Positions 1 to 8,643 of a stretch of DNA of 64,000 nt are shown here, piece by piece (within the stretch, counting starts at the first letter, position 1; every line of letters starts with the position of its first letter). Both the position numbers and the translations under genes were made by a program. The DNA lies in NCBI RefSeq assembly GCF_037076455.1, contig NZ_AP028679.1, positions 3,735,501 through 3,799,500 on the forward strand, read 5' to 3'. The stretch is from Desulfoferula mesophila. Lineage in GTDB: Bacteria > Desulfobacterota > Desulfarculia > Desulfarculales > Desulfarculaceae. The notes beneath the pieces were generated by a model. The model was not told where the DNA came from and made no database searches. It worked only from the letters and a program-made list of their open reading frames with translations.

Positions 1-1917
1 GTCACCGCCCCCCTGATTCGTGAGTTGGTCAACACCAAGCTCATCGAGCGCGGCCTGGAAGAGGAGCGCCTGCAACACACCCGTTTGGGCGTGCCCCTGT
101 ACGACGTGGACAACATGCTGCGCCTGCCCAACAAGGAGAACGCCAACGTTCCCCACGGGCCCGAGGCCACCAACCTCACCCTGGCCGAGAGCATCAAGAA
201 GGAATACGCCCTGATCAGCGTGTTCGGCCAGGACGTGGGCGACGCCCACATGCGCGGCGATCTGCACCTGCACGACTTGGGCTTCGTGGACCGGCCCTAC
301 TGCTCCGGCCAGAGCCTGGAATACATCAAGAAGTACGGGCTGAACCTGCCGGCCAGCCTGGCCCTGGCCAAGCCGGCCAAGCACCCCGAGGTGCTCTTGG
401 CCCACATGGTCAAGTTCGCCGCCGCCCTGCAATCCAACTTCGCCGGGGCCATCGGCTGGGACGCGGTGAACCTGTTCTTCGCGCCCTACCTGGAAGGCCT
501 GAGCGACAAGGCGGTCAAGCAGCTGGCCCAGATCCTCATCTTCGAGTTCAGCCAGCAGGCCGTGGCCCGCGGCGGCCAGGCCATCTTCACCGACATCAAC
601 CTGTACTGGGAAGTGCCCAAGCACTTCGAGGACGTGCCGGCCATCGGGCCCAACGGCGAATACACCGGCAAGACCTACTCCGAGTACGAAAAAGAGGCCC
701 AGCGCTTCGTGTGGAAGCTCTTCGAGGTCTACAAGGAGGGCGACGGCGCCGGCCGCCCCTTCTTCTTCCCCAAGCCCCTGGTGCACATCACCGAGAAGTT
801 CTTCCAGACCGAAGGCCACATGGACTTCCTGCACCACATCTGCGACGTGGCCGCCGACAAGGGCAACACCTACTTCGTCTTCGACCGGGGCGAGACCGCC
901 AAGATATCGGAGTGCTGCCGCCTTTCCTTCAAGCTGGAAAAGAGCGACATCGACGACGCCAAGACCCCCTGGAAGATGCGCTACAGCGCCCTGCAGAACG
1001 TGACCATCAACCTGCCGCGCATCGCCTACGAGGCGGCCGGCGACGACACCAAGCTGTTCCAGATTCTGCGGCAGCGGGTCAAGCTGGCGGCCAAGGCCCA
1101 CATAGAAAAGAAACGTTTTATCGAGCGCTTGCTCAGCTTCGGCAACCAGGGGCCCCTGGCCCTGCTGGCCATGCAGCTCGACGGCCAGCCCTACCTCAGG
1201 ATGCACCGGGTCACCTACCTCATCGGCATGGTGGGGCTCAACGAGATGGTGGTGGAGCACCTGGGCCAGGAGCTGCACGATTCCGAGGAGGCCATGAAGT
1301 TCGGCCTCAAGGTCATCGCCCAGATGAAGTACCTGTGCGACGAATACGCCGAGCGCGAGGGCATGCGCTTCGTGCTGGAGCAAACTCCGGCCGAGTCCAC
1401 CGCCTACCGCTTCGCCAAGCTGGATCTGAAGAACTTCCCGGAAAAGGCCAAGCACGCGGTCAAGGGCGATCTGTTCACCGGCGAGGTGTACTACACCAAC
1501 TCCACCCTGTTCAACGTGGGCTCCCACACCAACCCCATCGAGCGGGTCAAGCTGGAAGGCCGCTTCCACCCCCTGATCGAGGCCGGGGCCATCACCCACG
1601 TGTGGCTGGGCGAGCAGCGCCCCTCCAAGGAGTCCATGGCCAACTTCGTCATCAAGATCTTCCGGGAGACCAAGAACGACCAGGTGGCCTTCAGCCCCGA
1701 GTTCTCCTGCTGCAACAACTGCCAGAAGAACCACCGGGGCCTGCTGGACACCTGCCCCAACTGCGGCAGCGACAAGATGGACCACATCACCCGCATCACC
1801 GGCTACTTCACCAGGGTATCCTCCTGGAACAAGGGCAAGCTGGGCGAGCTTCGGGACCGCTGGCGCAACCAGGGCTTCTTCAGCGCCCCGCCCCAGGACG
1901 AGGCCAAGGTCGGTTAG
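1..1917 (+). CDS. nrdD: Anaerobic (class III) ribonucleoside-triphosphate reductase, large subunit, 5' end missing
   Basis: The frame is open to the left edge, so the N-terminus is outside the window and about 638 codons remain. Class III reductases make dNTPs from NTPs without oxygen, using a glycyl radical installed by NrdG. Seen in the sequence: a tandem Cys in SECC at 907-918, a zinc-ribbon-like pair CCNNC at 1708-1722 and CPNC at 1753-1764, and the glycyl-radical motif RITGY at 1792-1806, with the radical Gly codon at 1801-1803. The C-terminal position of that motif is as expected for NrdD. A glutaredoxin-like gene and nrdG follow on the same strand, which supports the call. The identity of the reductant subclass is inference. 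Confidence 0.95.
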   Translation, partial: VTAPLIRELVNTKLIERGLEEERLQHTRLGVPLYDVDNMLRLPNKENANVPHGPEATNLTLAESIKKEYALISVFGQDVGDAHMRGDLHLHDLGFVDRPYCSGQSLEYIKKYGLNLPASLALAKPAKHPEVLLAHMVKFAAALQSNFAGAIGWDAVNLFFAPYLEGLSDKAVKQLAQILIFEFSQQAVARGGQAIFTDINLYWEVPKHFEDVPAIGPNGEYTGKTYSEYEKEAQRFVWKLFEVYKEGDGAGRPFFFPKPLVHITEKFFQTEGHMDFLHHICDVAADKGNTYFVFDRGETAKISECCRLSFKLEKSDIDDAKTPWKMRYSALQNVTINLPRIAYEAAGDDTKLFQILRQRVKLAAKAHIEKKRFIERLLSFGNQGPLALLAMQLDGQPYLRMHRVTYLIGMVGLNEMVVEHLGQELHDSEEAMKFGLKVIAQMKYLCDEYAEREGMRFVLEQTPAESTAYRFAKLDLKNFPEKAKHAVKGDLFTGEVYYTNSTLFNVGSHTNPIERVKLEGRFHPLIEAGAITHVWLGEQRPSKESMANFVIKIFRETKNDQVAFSPEFSCCNNCQKNHRGLLDTCPNCGSDKMDHITRITGYFTRVSSWNKGKLGELRDRWRNQGFFSAPPQDEAKVG

Positions 1918-2178
1918 TTAGTTTGGGATAGGCCGGGGGGCGCTTTTGGGTCAAAAGGGCCCCCCGGACCCCGCAGTAAACTTTAAAGGAAGCTTGATGA
2001 AGGCAACTTCAAGCCACCGCCCAAACCCCTGGGGAATTTTCCCGGCCGCCGCTCAGACCACCGGTCTGAGCCAGGACGGGAAAATTTCGCGGAGTTTTTT
2101 GGGAGGGGGTTTGGGGGAGGCCTTTTTTGCAAAAAAGGGCTCCCCCGATATCGCCCACACACAAGGAGGGTCGATCCA
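1918..2178. repeat. Nested palindromic spacer between nrdD and the glutaredoxin gene
   Basis: No convincing gene. The spacer is almost entirely inverted repeats. A first hairpin (1933-1967) pairs CCGGGGGG with CCCCCCGG around CTTTTG/CAAAAG. A central perfect 9-bp stem GCTCAGACC-ACC-GGTCTGAGC (2051-2071) sits inside outer arms AATTTTCCCG / CGGGAAAATT and CCAAACCCC (2021-2029) / GGGGGTTTGG. A third hairpin (2113-2146) again nests CTTTTTTG/CAAAAAAG inside GGGGGAG/CTCCCCC. The first and third share one design. They could be terminators, mRNA processing elements or a small palindromic repeat. The 78-codon plus-strand frame here has no homology that I recognise and is probably not coding. Confidence 0.7.
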
Positions 2179-2427
2179 ATGACTTTGTTCACCAAACCCG
2201 GTTGCGAGAAGTGCCACTACATCACCGACAAGTTCGACCTGGGCTCCATGGGCATCGCCATTGACGTGCTGAGCCCGGCGGACCCCGCCGCCTTGGCCCA
2301 TCTGGCCTGGCACGAGTTGGTGGAGGTGGCCGAGAAGGAGCTGCCTATTTTGGTGTTGGACGACTCCAGCCACATCAGCGGAGCCATCAAGATCAAGTCG
2401 TATCTGAAGACCATGGCCCATGCCTGA
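2179..2427 (+). CDS. Small glutaredoxin-like protein
   Basis: 82 residues with a thioredoxin-fold start: TKPGCEKC near residues 5-12 gives a CxxC redox site, and KELPILVLDD in the middle resembles the cis-Pro segment of glutaredoxins. A clear ribosome binding site (AAGGAGGG, 2162-2169) precedes the ATG. It lies between nrdD and nrdG and overlaps nrdG by 8 bases, so the natural inference is that it delivers electrons to NrdD. Some class III reductases are known to use a glutaredoxin-type partner rather than formate. Whether this protein does so here is not shown by the sequence alone. Confidence 0.75.
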   Translation: MTLFTKPGCEKCHYITDKFDLGSMGIAIDVLSPADPAALAHLAWHELVEVAEKELPILVLDDSSHISGAIKIKSYLKTMAHA

Positions 2428-3148
2428 TGGCGTCTCCGCGGCCCGCGCCCCGGTTCCGCCGGTAATCAAGGGCTTCATCGAGACCAGTTTTCTGGACTGG
2501 CGGGGCCTGATTTCGGCGGTGCTGTTTTTGCCGGGCTGCAATTTCGCCTGCCCTTATTGCCACAACTTCACCCTGGTTTCCGACCCGGACAGCCTGATGA
2601 GCCTGCCGCTGGATAGTGTGCTGGACCGGCTCCGGCCGTTCGTGGGCTGGATCGACGGGGTGGTGGTTTCGGGCGGCGAGCCCACGCTGCATCCGGGCCT
2701 GGAAGAGCTTTTGGGCCTGATCCACCAGGAGGGCTTCCAGGTGAAGCTGGACACCAACGGCTATCGGCCGGAGGTGGTCAAGCGGGTGGTGGAGGCCGGT
2801 CTGGTGGACATGGTGGCCATGGACGTCAAGGCCCCGCTGGAGCCCCTGGCCTACCGCCGCAGTTGCGGCAAGGCCATCGAGGTGGACCAGGTGACCCAGA
2901 GCCTGGCCTATCTCAAGAGCTGCGGGGTGGCCCATGAGTTCCGCTCCACCATCTGTCCGGCCTGGCACGGCCCGGCCGAGTTGGAGCGCATGGCCGAGGC
3001 GGTGGAGGGCTGCGCGGCCTGGACCCTGCAGGCCATGAACCCGGCCACGGCCTGGAACACCGAGGCGGTGGAAGGGGTGACGATGTTCACTCCCGAGGAG
3101 TTGGACGAGTTGCAGCGCACCGTGGCCGATCCGGTTTGCCGTAACTGA
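2420..3148 (+). CDS. nrdG: Anaerobic ribonucleotide reductase activating protein (radical SAM)
   Basis: 242 residues. The radical SAM cluster motif CNFACPYC appears near residue 40 (Cx3Cx2C), followed by a SGGEPTLHPGLE segment typical of the family's SAM-binding region. NrdG reductively cleaves S-adenosylmethionine and abstracts hydrogen from the C-terminal Gly of NrdD to create its radical. The start overlaps the glutaredoxin-like gene by 8 bases, which suggests translational coupling. The length and the YCHN sequence after the motif match the TIGR02495-type activators seen in anaerobes, which are longer than the short E. coli NrdG. Confidence 0.9.
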   Translation: MPDGVSAARAPVPPVIKGFIETSFLDWRGLISAVLFLPGCNFACPYCHNFTLVSDPDSLMSLPLDSVLDRLRPFVGWIDGVVVSGGEPTLHPGLEELLGLIHQEGFQVKLDTNGYRPEVVKRVVEAGLVDMVAMDVKAPLEPLAYRRSCGKAIEVDQVTQSLAYLKSCGVAHEFRSTICPAWHGPAELERMAEAVEGCAAWTLQAMNPATAWNTEAVEGVTMFTPEELDELQRTVADPVCRN

Positions 3149-3178
3149 CGCTCCTAGGGGGACGAGACAATTTTGCCT

Positions 3179-3208
3179 GCGCCTGCCAAACGGCGGGCGC
3201 TTTTTTTT
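3179..3208 (+). terminator. Rho-independent terminator after nrdG
   Basis: GCGCCTGCC-AAAC-GGCGGGCGC forms a 9-bp stem with one G-T pair, directly followed by eight T residues. It closes the nrd operon. Confidence 0.9.
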
Positions 3209-3225
3209 ACGAGAGGGGATCTCAG

Positions 3226-4572
3226 ATGAAATTTGCTTGGCCTATGAGGAAAAACAGCATGTATTTACAACCAATTGCCAGGCGTTGCGCCGGATGGACC
3301 GGGGCGCTGCTGCTGGCGGCGCTCTTGGCCCTGGGGGTTGGCCCGGCCGGGGCGGAGCAGGCGGGCGGTCAACTGGACCAGCAAAAAAAGACCTACGACG
3401 CCCACCGGCCCTATGTCACCTATCATTTCAAGGACGCGGAGATGGACTTCGGCCTGGAATGGGTGCTGGGCAGCACCTCCATGGGCGGCTGCGAGATCGG
3501 CGAGGCCTTTTACGCGGCGGGGGGGATCAAGGACGGCGACCCGGCCAGTTGGCAGGAGCAGTGGGAGGCCCTGGCCGGGCGGGTGGAGGCCAAGGGGCGG
3601 GAGTTCCTGGCCGCCGGGCACCGGATCAGCGCCCGGGAGGCCCTGATCCGGGCCACCAACTATTACCGCACCGCCCTGGTGTCCATGATGCCCGACAACC
3701 CCAAGTTCAAACAGTTGGGACAACGCCTGCGGGCCGATTTCAAGCAGGCGGCCGAGCTGTTCGACCCGCCCATGGTCTACTTCGAGGTGACCTGCGACGG
3801 CGCCAAGCTGCCCGGCTATTACCGGCCGGTGGCAAAGGACGGCAAAAAGCGCCCCACCCTGATCATGATCGGCGGGGGGGAGACCTTTGCCGAGGAGCTC
3901 TACACCTACATCGCCCCGGCGGCGATCAAGCGGGGCTACAACTTCCTGACCGTGGATTTGCCGGGCCAGGGCATGCTGCCCCTGGAGGGCAAGTTCTTCA
4001 GGCGCGACGCCGAAGTGCCGCTGGTCAAGGTGCTGGACTACGCCCTGAGCCGCCCGGAGGTGGACCCGGCGCGGGTGGCCATGTACGGCATCAGCGGGGG
4101 CGGCTATTTCGTGCCCCGGGCCGCCTCGGTGGACCGGAGGATCAAGGCGGCGGTGTTGAACTCGGCGGTGGGCGACCAGTACACGCTGTTCAAGGACATG
4201 CCCAACTCCAAGGCCACGCCCCAGGAGATCGCGGAGTGGAGCCCCTTCAAGCGGGCCACCGCCGGGGTGGTGTCCTGGCGCTGGGGCCTGGGCGCCACGG
4301 ACATCCACGGCTTGGCCGAGGCCAACCGGGGCTGGACCGTGGACCCGGCCAAGGTCGAGTGCCCGGTGCTGATCTTGATCGGCGCGGGGGAGTACGCCAA
4401 CCAGACGGTGAAAAAGCAGCAGCAGGAGTTCCTGGCCAAGCTGCCCAACCCCAACAAAAAGCTGGTGGTGACTCCGGAAGACCTGGGGGCCTCGTCGCAC
4501 TGCATCGGCGAGAACCGCAGCCTGATGAGCGAGATCGTGTTCAACTGGCTGGACGATACGTTCAAGGAGTAG
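3226..4572 (+). CDS. Secreted alpha/beta hydrolase, FrsA/DUF1100-like
   Basis: 448 residues with an N-terminal export signal: basic start, hydrophobic run LLLAALLALGVG near residues 28-39, and probable cleavage after AGA. The C-terminal half is an alpha/beta hydrolase with nucleophile elbow YGISGGGY (about residues 286-293) and a late conserved His in SSHCIGEN. The long helical region before the hydrolase core resembles the FrsA / 2,6-dihydroxypseudooxynicotine hydrolase group, which cleaves C-C or ester bonds. The substrate is unknown. The ATG at 3226 has a weak GAGAGGGGA upstream; ATGs at 3244 and 3259 are alternatives and would still leave a signal peptide. It lies alone between a terminator and a convergent gene. 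Confidence 0.75.
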   Translation: MKFAWPMRKNSMYLQPIARRCAGWTGALLLAALLALGVGPAGAEQAGGQLDQQKKTYDAHRPYVTYHFKDAEMDFGLEWVLGSTSMGGCEIGEAFYAAGGIKDGDPASWQEQWEALAGRVEAKGREFLAAGHRISAREALIRATNYYRTALVSMMPDNPKFKQLGQRLRADFKQAAELFDPPMVYFEVTCDGAKLPGYYRPVAKDGKKRPTLIMIGGGETFAEELYTYIAPAAIKRGYNFLTVDLPGQGMLPLEGKFFRRDAEVPLVKVLDYALSRPEVDPARVAMYGISGGGYFVPRAASVDRRIKAAVLNSAVGDQYTLFKDMPNSKATPQEIAEWSPFKRATAGVVSWRWGLGATDIHGLAEANRGWTVDPAKVECPVLILIGAGEYANQTVKKQQQEFLAKLPNPNKKLVVTPEDLGASSHCIGENRSLMSEIVFNWLDDTFKE

Positions 4573-4758
4573 AAGAGCTCGCGAGGCATTGAGTCGGAGG
4601 GCTGTTGGTTGCTCGCCGGGGAGCGGCGGCCGGGTTACGGCGGCCAAGCACTGGATGCCGGTGTCTTTTCGCTACTCGCCGCCGGTCAACCGGAGCCAAC
4701 TAGCGGAACGCGAACATCACGGGGTTGCGGCCGGTATTGACCGGCCTCTTCCCCTTTT

Positions 4759-5391
4759 TCATAACCCTTTTCCCAGCGCCTCCAAAATGCCCCCCGCGTC
4801 CGGCAGCACCACCTGCGCCCCGGCTTGTCTGAGCCCCGCCTCGTCCACCCGGCCGCTGGTGACCCCCACGGCCAGGCACCCGGCGGCCACGGCGGCCTGC
4901 ATGTCGGTGGGGTGGTCGCCCACCATGGCCGCCCGGCCGGGCTCCAGGCCCATGACCGCGCAGGCGTCCCAGAGCTGCTGGGGATGGGGCTTGGGCTTGG
5001 GGGCCCGCTCGCGGGGCAGGAAGGCGTCCAGGCGGTCGGCCTCGGGCAACAGCAGGCGGATGGCCGCGGCGCAGTTGCGGCTGACCACCCCCAGGGACAG
5101 GCCCCGCTCCTTGGCCTGGGCCAAGAGAGGCCGGGTGAAGGGGAACAGGTGGGCCCGTCCGGCGGCCTCCAGCTCCACCGCCTGGATGACCTGGGCCGCC
5201 CGGCCCGGGAAGCCGTCGCCAAGGCGAGCGCTCACCACCTCCAGCGCCTCCAGCAGATAGCCCGAGGGCCAGGGGCCGGAGAAGCCCTCGGCGCGGGCCA
5301 ACTCCTCCACCCGCCGGGCCATGAGCCCGAAGTCCAGGTTCAGCTCGGCCAGGGTGCCGTCGAAATCAAAGATGAGGCCATTGATGTTCAT
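4759..5391 (-). CDS. HAD-superfamily phosphatase (phosphoglycolate phosphatase-like)
   Basis: 210 residues. All four HAD motifs are visible: motif I DFDGTL with nucleophile Asp9 and Asp11, motif II Ser/Thr region VVSRN, motif III Lys in KPKPHPQ, and motif IV VGDHPTD with the metal-binding acidic pair. A helical cap follows motif I, as in the phosphoglycolate phosphatase / beta-phosphoglucomutase subgroup. Substrate cannot be read from sequence. It is on the minus strand downstream of the APC permease and separated from it by intergenic repeat copy A, so co-transcription is possible but not clear. Confidence 0.85.
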   Translation of the reverse strand: MNINGLIFDFDGTLAELNLDFGLMARRVEELARAEGFSGPWPSGYLLEALEVVSARLGDGFPGRAAQVIQAVELEAAGRAHLFPFTRPLLAQAKERGLSLGVVSRNCAAAIRLLLPEADRLDAFLPRERAPKPKPHPQQLWDACAVMGLEPGRAAMVGDHPTDMQAAVAAGCLAVGVTSGRVDEAGLRQAGAQVVLPDAGGILEALGKGL

Positions 5392-5439
5392 AGCTAGTTA
5401 GTTTATCCGAGGGAGCACTTTTTTGAAAATGCGCTTTGC

Positions 5440-5503
5440 CCGGCACAGCCAGGCGCCGGCAAGCGATGCCGGCAACGCCGTATGGCGGGGTCTGGCGCAG
5501 CCG
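5440..5503 (+). repeat. Dispersed intergenic repeat, copy A (short form)
   Basis: About 64 bp. The arms CCGGCACAGCCAGG and TCTGGCGCAGCCGG are an imperfect inverted repeat, with the inner AACGCCGTATGGCGGGG block shared by other copies. This copy lacks the central GGCGTAG/CTACGCC stem found in copies B and C. It begins three bases after the permease stop codon on the minus strand. Other copies lie at 25264, 33652, 42904 and 50321, all in the same orientation. Confidence 0.8.
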
Positions 5504-5505
5504 GA

Positions 5506-6804
5506 CTAAACCTTGGGTTTCTTGCCCGGCCCCTTGAACCCCACCAGGCGATAGGTCCCCTCCAGGGCCAGGGCCCCGCCCAACAGGCCCACCAGCACCC
5601 AGGCCCGGTTGGGGTCGTCGCTCACGCTCTGCCAGATCATGGCCCCCAGGGCGGCCAGGCAGCCGATCAGACCCAGGGCGGCCATACCCCGGTGGGCCCG
5701 GGTCTCGTGGGCCAGGCGCAGGTTGGCCGCGTTGACCAGGGCGAAGACGATGAGGAAGCCCGCGCTGCCCAGGGTGGAGATGGAGCTCAGGTCCGCCGCG
5801 TTGGCCAGGATCAGGGCCAGGCCGGAGGTGATGAACAGGCCCTCCAGGGGCTGGCCGTAGATCTCGCGCTCCAGCTCGGCGGGCAGCTCGCCTTCCTTGG
5901 CGATGGTGTAGCTCAAGCGGGCCGACCCGTAGAGGGTGGCGTTGATGGCGCTGAAGGTGCTCAAAAGGGCGGCGATGGCGATCATGGTGAAGCCGCCTTG
6001 GCCCAGGAAGGGCCGGGCCGCCTCGGCCAGGGCGTAGTCGCGGGCGGCGATGAGCTTGGCCAGGGGCAGGCCGCCCACCGCCACCACGGCGATGGCTATG
6101 TAGAGCAGGATCACGAAAACCACCGCCGCGTAAAAGGCGCGGGGCAGGTTGCGGCCCGGGTCTTTTATGTCCTCGCCGGTGTTGGCGATCAGCTCGAAGC
6201 CCTCGTAGGCCACGAAGATGATCATGCCTCCGGCCACCAGGGGGATGGCCGGCACCCAGGTGGCCGGGGCCAGGCGGGCCGGGTCCACCCCCTGCCAGCC
6301 CACGGCCAGGAAAAACAGCAGGATGGACAGCTTGAGCCCCACCACGTAGACCTCGGTGCGCCCGATTATCTTGGCGCTGGCCACGTTGAGGGCGGTGGGG
6401 CCCAGGATGGCCAGGGAGATGAGCAGATGCTTGTACAAGCCCTGGTGGGCGGCGGGGAAAAAGGTGGCCCCATAGGAGCCGAAGGCGTAGGCGTACAGGG
6501 CGAGCATCACCACATAGCTAAGCCATAAAAGCACATTCGCCGATCCGGGCAGGTAGGAGGCGCCAAAGGCCTGATCCAAAAAGGCCACCGTGCCCCCCCG
6601 GCTGGGAAAGCGCACCGATAGCTTGACGTAGGAGTAGGAGGTGACCAAGGCCACCAGCCCGGCGATGGCAAAGGCCACCGGGGTGCCGCCTCGGGCCAGC
6701 TGCACCGACAGGCCCAGCACCGCGAAGATGCCGCCGCCCACCATGCCGCCCACCCCGATGGCCGCCGCCGACCAAAACCCGATTTTTTTGCCCTGTGAGG
6801 CCAT
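5506..6804 (-). CDS. APC-superfamily amino acid / amine permease
   Basis: 432 residues, about 11-12 hydrophobic helices. The first helix carries the APC signature GVGGMVGGGIFAVLG (residues 17-31), the unwound substrate-binding segment of the LeuT-like fold. The protein would exchange or import amino acids or polyamines across the inner membrane; the substrate is not predictable. The ATG start places four residues (GKKI) and a short lead before TM1, which is normal. A fair sigma-70 promoter lies 37 bases upstream on the same strand. Confidence 0.85.
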   Translation of the reverse strand: MASQGKKIGFWSAAAIGVGGMVGGGIFAVLGLSVQLARGGTPVAFAIAGLVALVTSYSYVKLSVRFPSRGGTVAFLDQAFGASYLPGSANVLLWLSYVVMLALYAYAFGSYGATFFPAAHQGLYKHLLISLAILGPTALNVASAKIIGRTEVYVVGLKLSILLFFLAVGWQGVDPARLAPATWVPAIPLVAGGMIIFVAYEGFELIANTGEDIKDPGRNLPRAFYAAVVFVILLYIAIAVVAVGGLPLAKLIAARDYALAEAARPFLGQGGFTMIAIAALLSTFSAINATLYGSARLSYTIAKEGELPAELEREIYGQPLEGLFITSGLALILANAADLSSISTLGSAGFLIVFALVNAANLRLAHETRAHRGMAALGLIGCLAALGAMIWQSVSDDPNRAWVLVGLLGGALALEGTYRLVGFKGPGKKPKV

Positions 6805-7160
6805 GCACGACGCTCCCGCGAATAACCTACGGTTAATAGTACTTTAGCTCCTATAGGCCTTCTAGACAAGTTACCCTTGCCGAGAGACGGCAAGGGCGCT
6901 ACCATGCATCGCTATGGTCAGGGAAGCGTTGCGCCCAGTCAAGCGATCCCTGAGCGCTCAAAGGCCGGCTCCATGTCCCTTGGCAGAGTGTTGGGGCCCA
7001 AGCCGGCGGGAGGTTACATTCCCTTGTGCCCTTGCTGCACGGACGGGGGATATGTTAATTTGTTGAAAACAATGACCGAGCCGCGCTTGGGTCGTCCAAG
7101 TTGCAAAGCGGCCCGGCCTTCCCAACTCTATTTCGGGGCCATGGGCCCGGGGAGGCAAAC
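6805..7160. other. Divergent intergenic region between permease and TauE genes
   Basis: 356 bases without a gene. Contains a minus-strand promoter candidate for the permease (TTGTCT, complement of 6864-6869; 17-bp spacer; TAAAGT, complement of 6841-6846), a perfect hairpin CCCTTGCCG-AGAGA-CGGCAAGGG (6874-6896), a second weaker ACCAT/ATGGT hairpin right after it, and an operator-like TTGTT-GAA-AACAA (7060-7072) closer to the TauE gene. No known riboswitch consensus is recognised. Confidence 0.55.
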
Positions 7161-8549
7161 ATGCGCAAGCTTTGGTTGGCAACTCTCAGCATCCTGATCC
7201 TGGGCCTGATAACCGCGGTGGCCACCACCGGGAGCATCGCCCAAAACACCACCGCCGCCCCGGCCGCGGCCCCCGCCGCCACCGCCGCGGCGCCTGCCGC
7301 CCCGGCAACACCCGCATTGGTCACCAAAGACATGCCGGCCAAGCTGCAAAAGGCCATCAAGCAAAGCCTGGCCGACGCCAAATACGCGGACAAGACCAAA
7401 AAAGCGGTGGCCCAGGGCGTGGCCAAACGCGGCCAAGAGCCAGGCTTCCTGGGGATTCCCGGCGCTCCGGCGGCCCACTACGTATGGGGCCTGTTGTGGG
7501 CCATCTGGGTGGGCTGGATCTTCTCCACCGTGGGCGCCTTTGGCGGCATCATGGCCGGCGTGGGCCACATCACCATCTTCGGCCTGGGCGACTACGCCAG
7601 CAGCTACAGCAAGGGCAACCCGGTCAACAAGCTCATCACCGACTCCATCCGGGTGTCCAACCAGTGGCTGGTGGGGCTCTCGGCCCTCATCTCCAGCTTC
7701 AACTACTACAAAATGGGCCGCCTGGTGTTGCCCCTGGGCGCCTGCCTGGCGGTGGGTGGAGTGGCCGGCTCCTGGCTCATCCCCGAGCTGACCGCCGGCA
7801 AGGTCTCCCTGAAGGCCTACATCGGCTACTTCGGACTGCTGGTGTTCGTGCTGGCCTGCTTCCTCATCTACGAGATGACCCCCAAGGGCCAGGCCTCCAA
7901 AAAGGCGGCCAAGGCGGCGGCCGCGGCCTTTGAAAAGGGTGCCAAGGAAGGCGACAGCAGCGAAAAGGGCGTGAAGATTGTCGAGGGCAAGCAGGGCATC
8001 ATGTGGCTGGCCCTGGCCTGCGTGGTCATCAGCGCCCTGTGGTTCAACCTGGTGGGCTCGGTCATGGTGGTGGCCTACGTGCTGGCCCTGGCCGGCATGG
8101 TGCTCACCTTCTTCATGGGCACCATCCGCTTCACCTTCTTCGGGGTGGAGTTCAAGTTCAAGGCCTTCATCCCCATGCTGGGCGGCCTGATCATCGCGGC
8201 CATCGCCTCGTTCCTGGGCGTGGGCGGCGGCTTCCTGTTCGTGCCCTTCCTCACCTCGGTGGCCGGCCTGCCCATGTTCCTGGTGGCGGGCACCAGCGCC
8301 CTGGCCGTGTTGGTGGGCATGATCGTGAGCATCTTCTCCTACATGGTGGGCAAGGGCGTCGTGGTCTCCTGGGGCCTCATCGGCGCCGAGCTGGTGGGCA
8401 TCTTCATCGGCTCCATGATCGGCCCGCGCACCTCCAAGTACATCCCGGAAAAGGGCCTGAAGTGGATCTTCATCATCCTGGCCTTCTACGTGGGCCTGCG
8501 CTACACCACCAAGGGCTTCCTGGGCTACAGCATCGTGCCCCCCTTCTAG
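7161..8549 (+). CDS. TauE/SafE-family sulfite/sulfonate exporter-like membrane protein
   Basis: 462 residues. Start chosen at the ATG with GGGGAGG seven bases upstream; an earlier TTG at 7101 lacks a binding site. An N-terminal hydrophobic signal or anchor is followed by an Ala/Pro-rich stretch (about residues 30-55) and an Ala/Lys-rich segment, then two blocks of transmembrane helices separated by a charged cytoplasmic loop rich in Lys and Ala. The second block has the conserved FLGVGGGFLFVPFL signature of TauE/SafE proteins. The family moves sulfite, sulfonates or related anions. In a sulfur-metabolising anaerobe this may be sulfite/sulfate handling, but the substrate is inference. It is closed by a strong terminator. 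Confidence 0.85.
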   Translation: MRKLWLATLSILILGLITAVATTGSIAQNTTAAPAAAPAATAAAPAAPATPALVTKDMPAKLQKAIKQSLADAKYADKTKKAVAQGVAKRGQEPGFLGIPGAPAAHYVWGLLWAIWVGWIFSTVGAFGGIMAGVGHITIFGLGDYASSYSKGNPVNKLITDSIRVSNQWLVGLSALISSFNYYKMGRLVLPLGACLAVGGVAGSWLIPELTAGKVSLKAYIGYFGLLVFVLACFLIYEMTPKGQASKKAAKAAAAAFEKGAKEGDSSEKGVKIVEGKQGIMWLALACVVISALWFNLVGSVMVVAYVLALAGMVLTFFMGTIRFTFFGVEFKFKAFIPMLGGLIIAAIASFLGVGGGFLFVPFLTSVAGLPMFLVAGTSALAVLVGMIVSIFSYMVGKGVVVSWGLIGAELVGIFIGSMIGPRTSKYIPEKGLKWIFIILAFYVGLRYTTKGFLGYSIVPPF

Positions 8550-8571
8550 AACCAAGATCGCGCAACCAAAC

Positions 8572-8602
8572 GGGGCGGCCCTCGCGGCCGCCCCTTTTTT
8601 TT
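8572..8602 (+). terminator. Terminator after the TauE-family gene
   Basis: Perfect 9-bp stem GGGGCGGCC-CTCGC-GGCCGCCCC followed by eight T residues. Confidence 0.95.
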
Positions 8603-8643
8603 GGGTATACTCTTGGCGTTGAACTTTGGCGCCGCGAGGTGGC

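Noticed and set aside
1946-2182. 78-codon frame between nrdD and the glutaredoxin-like gene
   Set aside because: It is made of the palindromic spacer and has no recognisable protein features.
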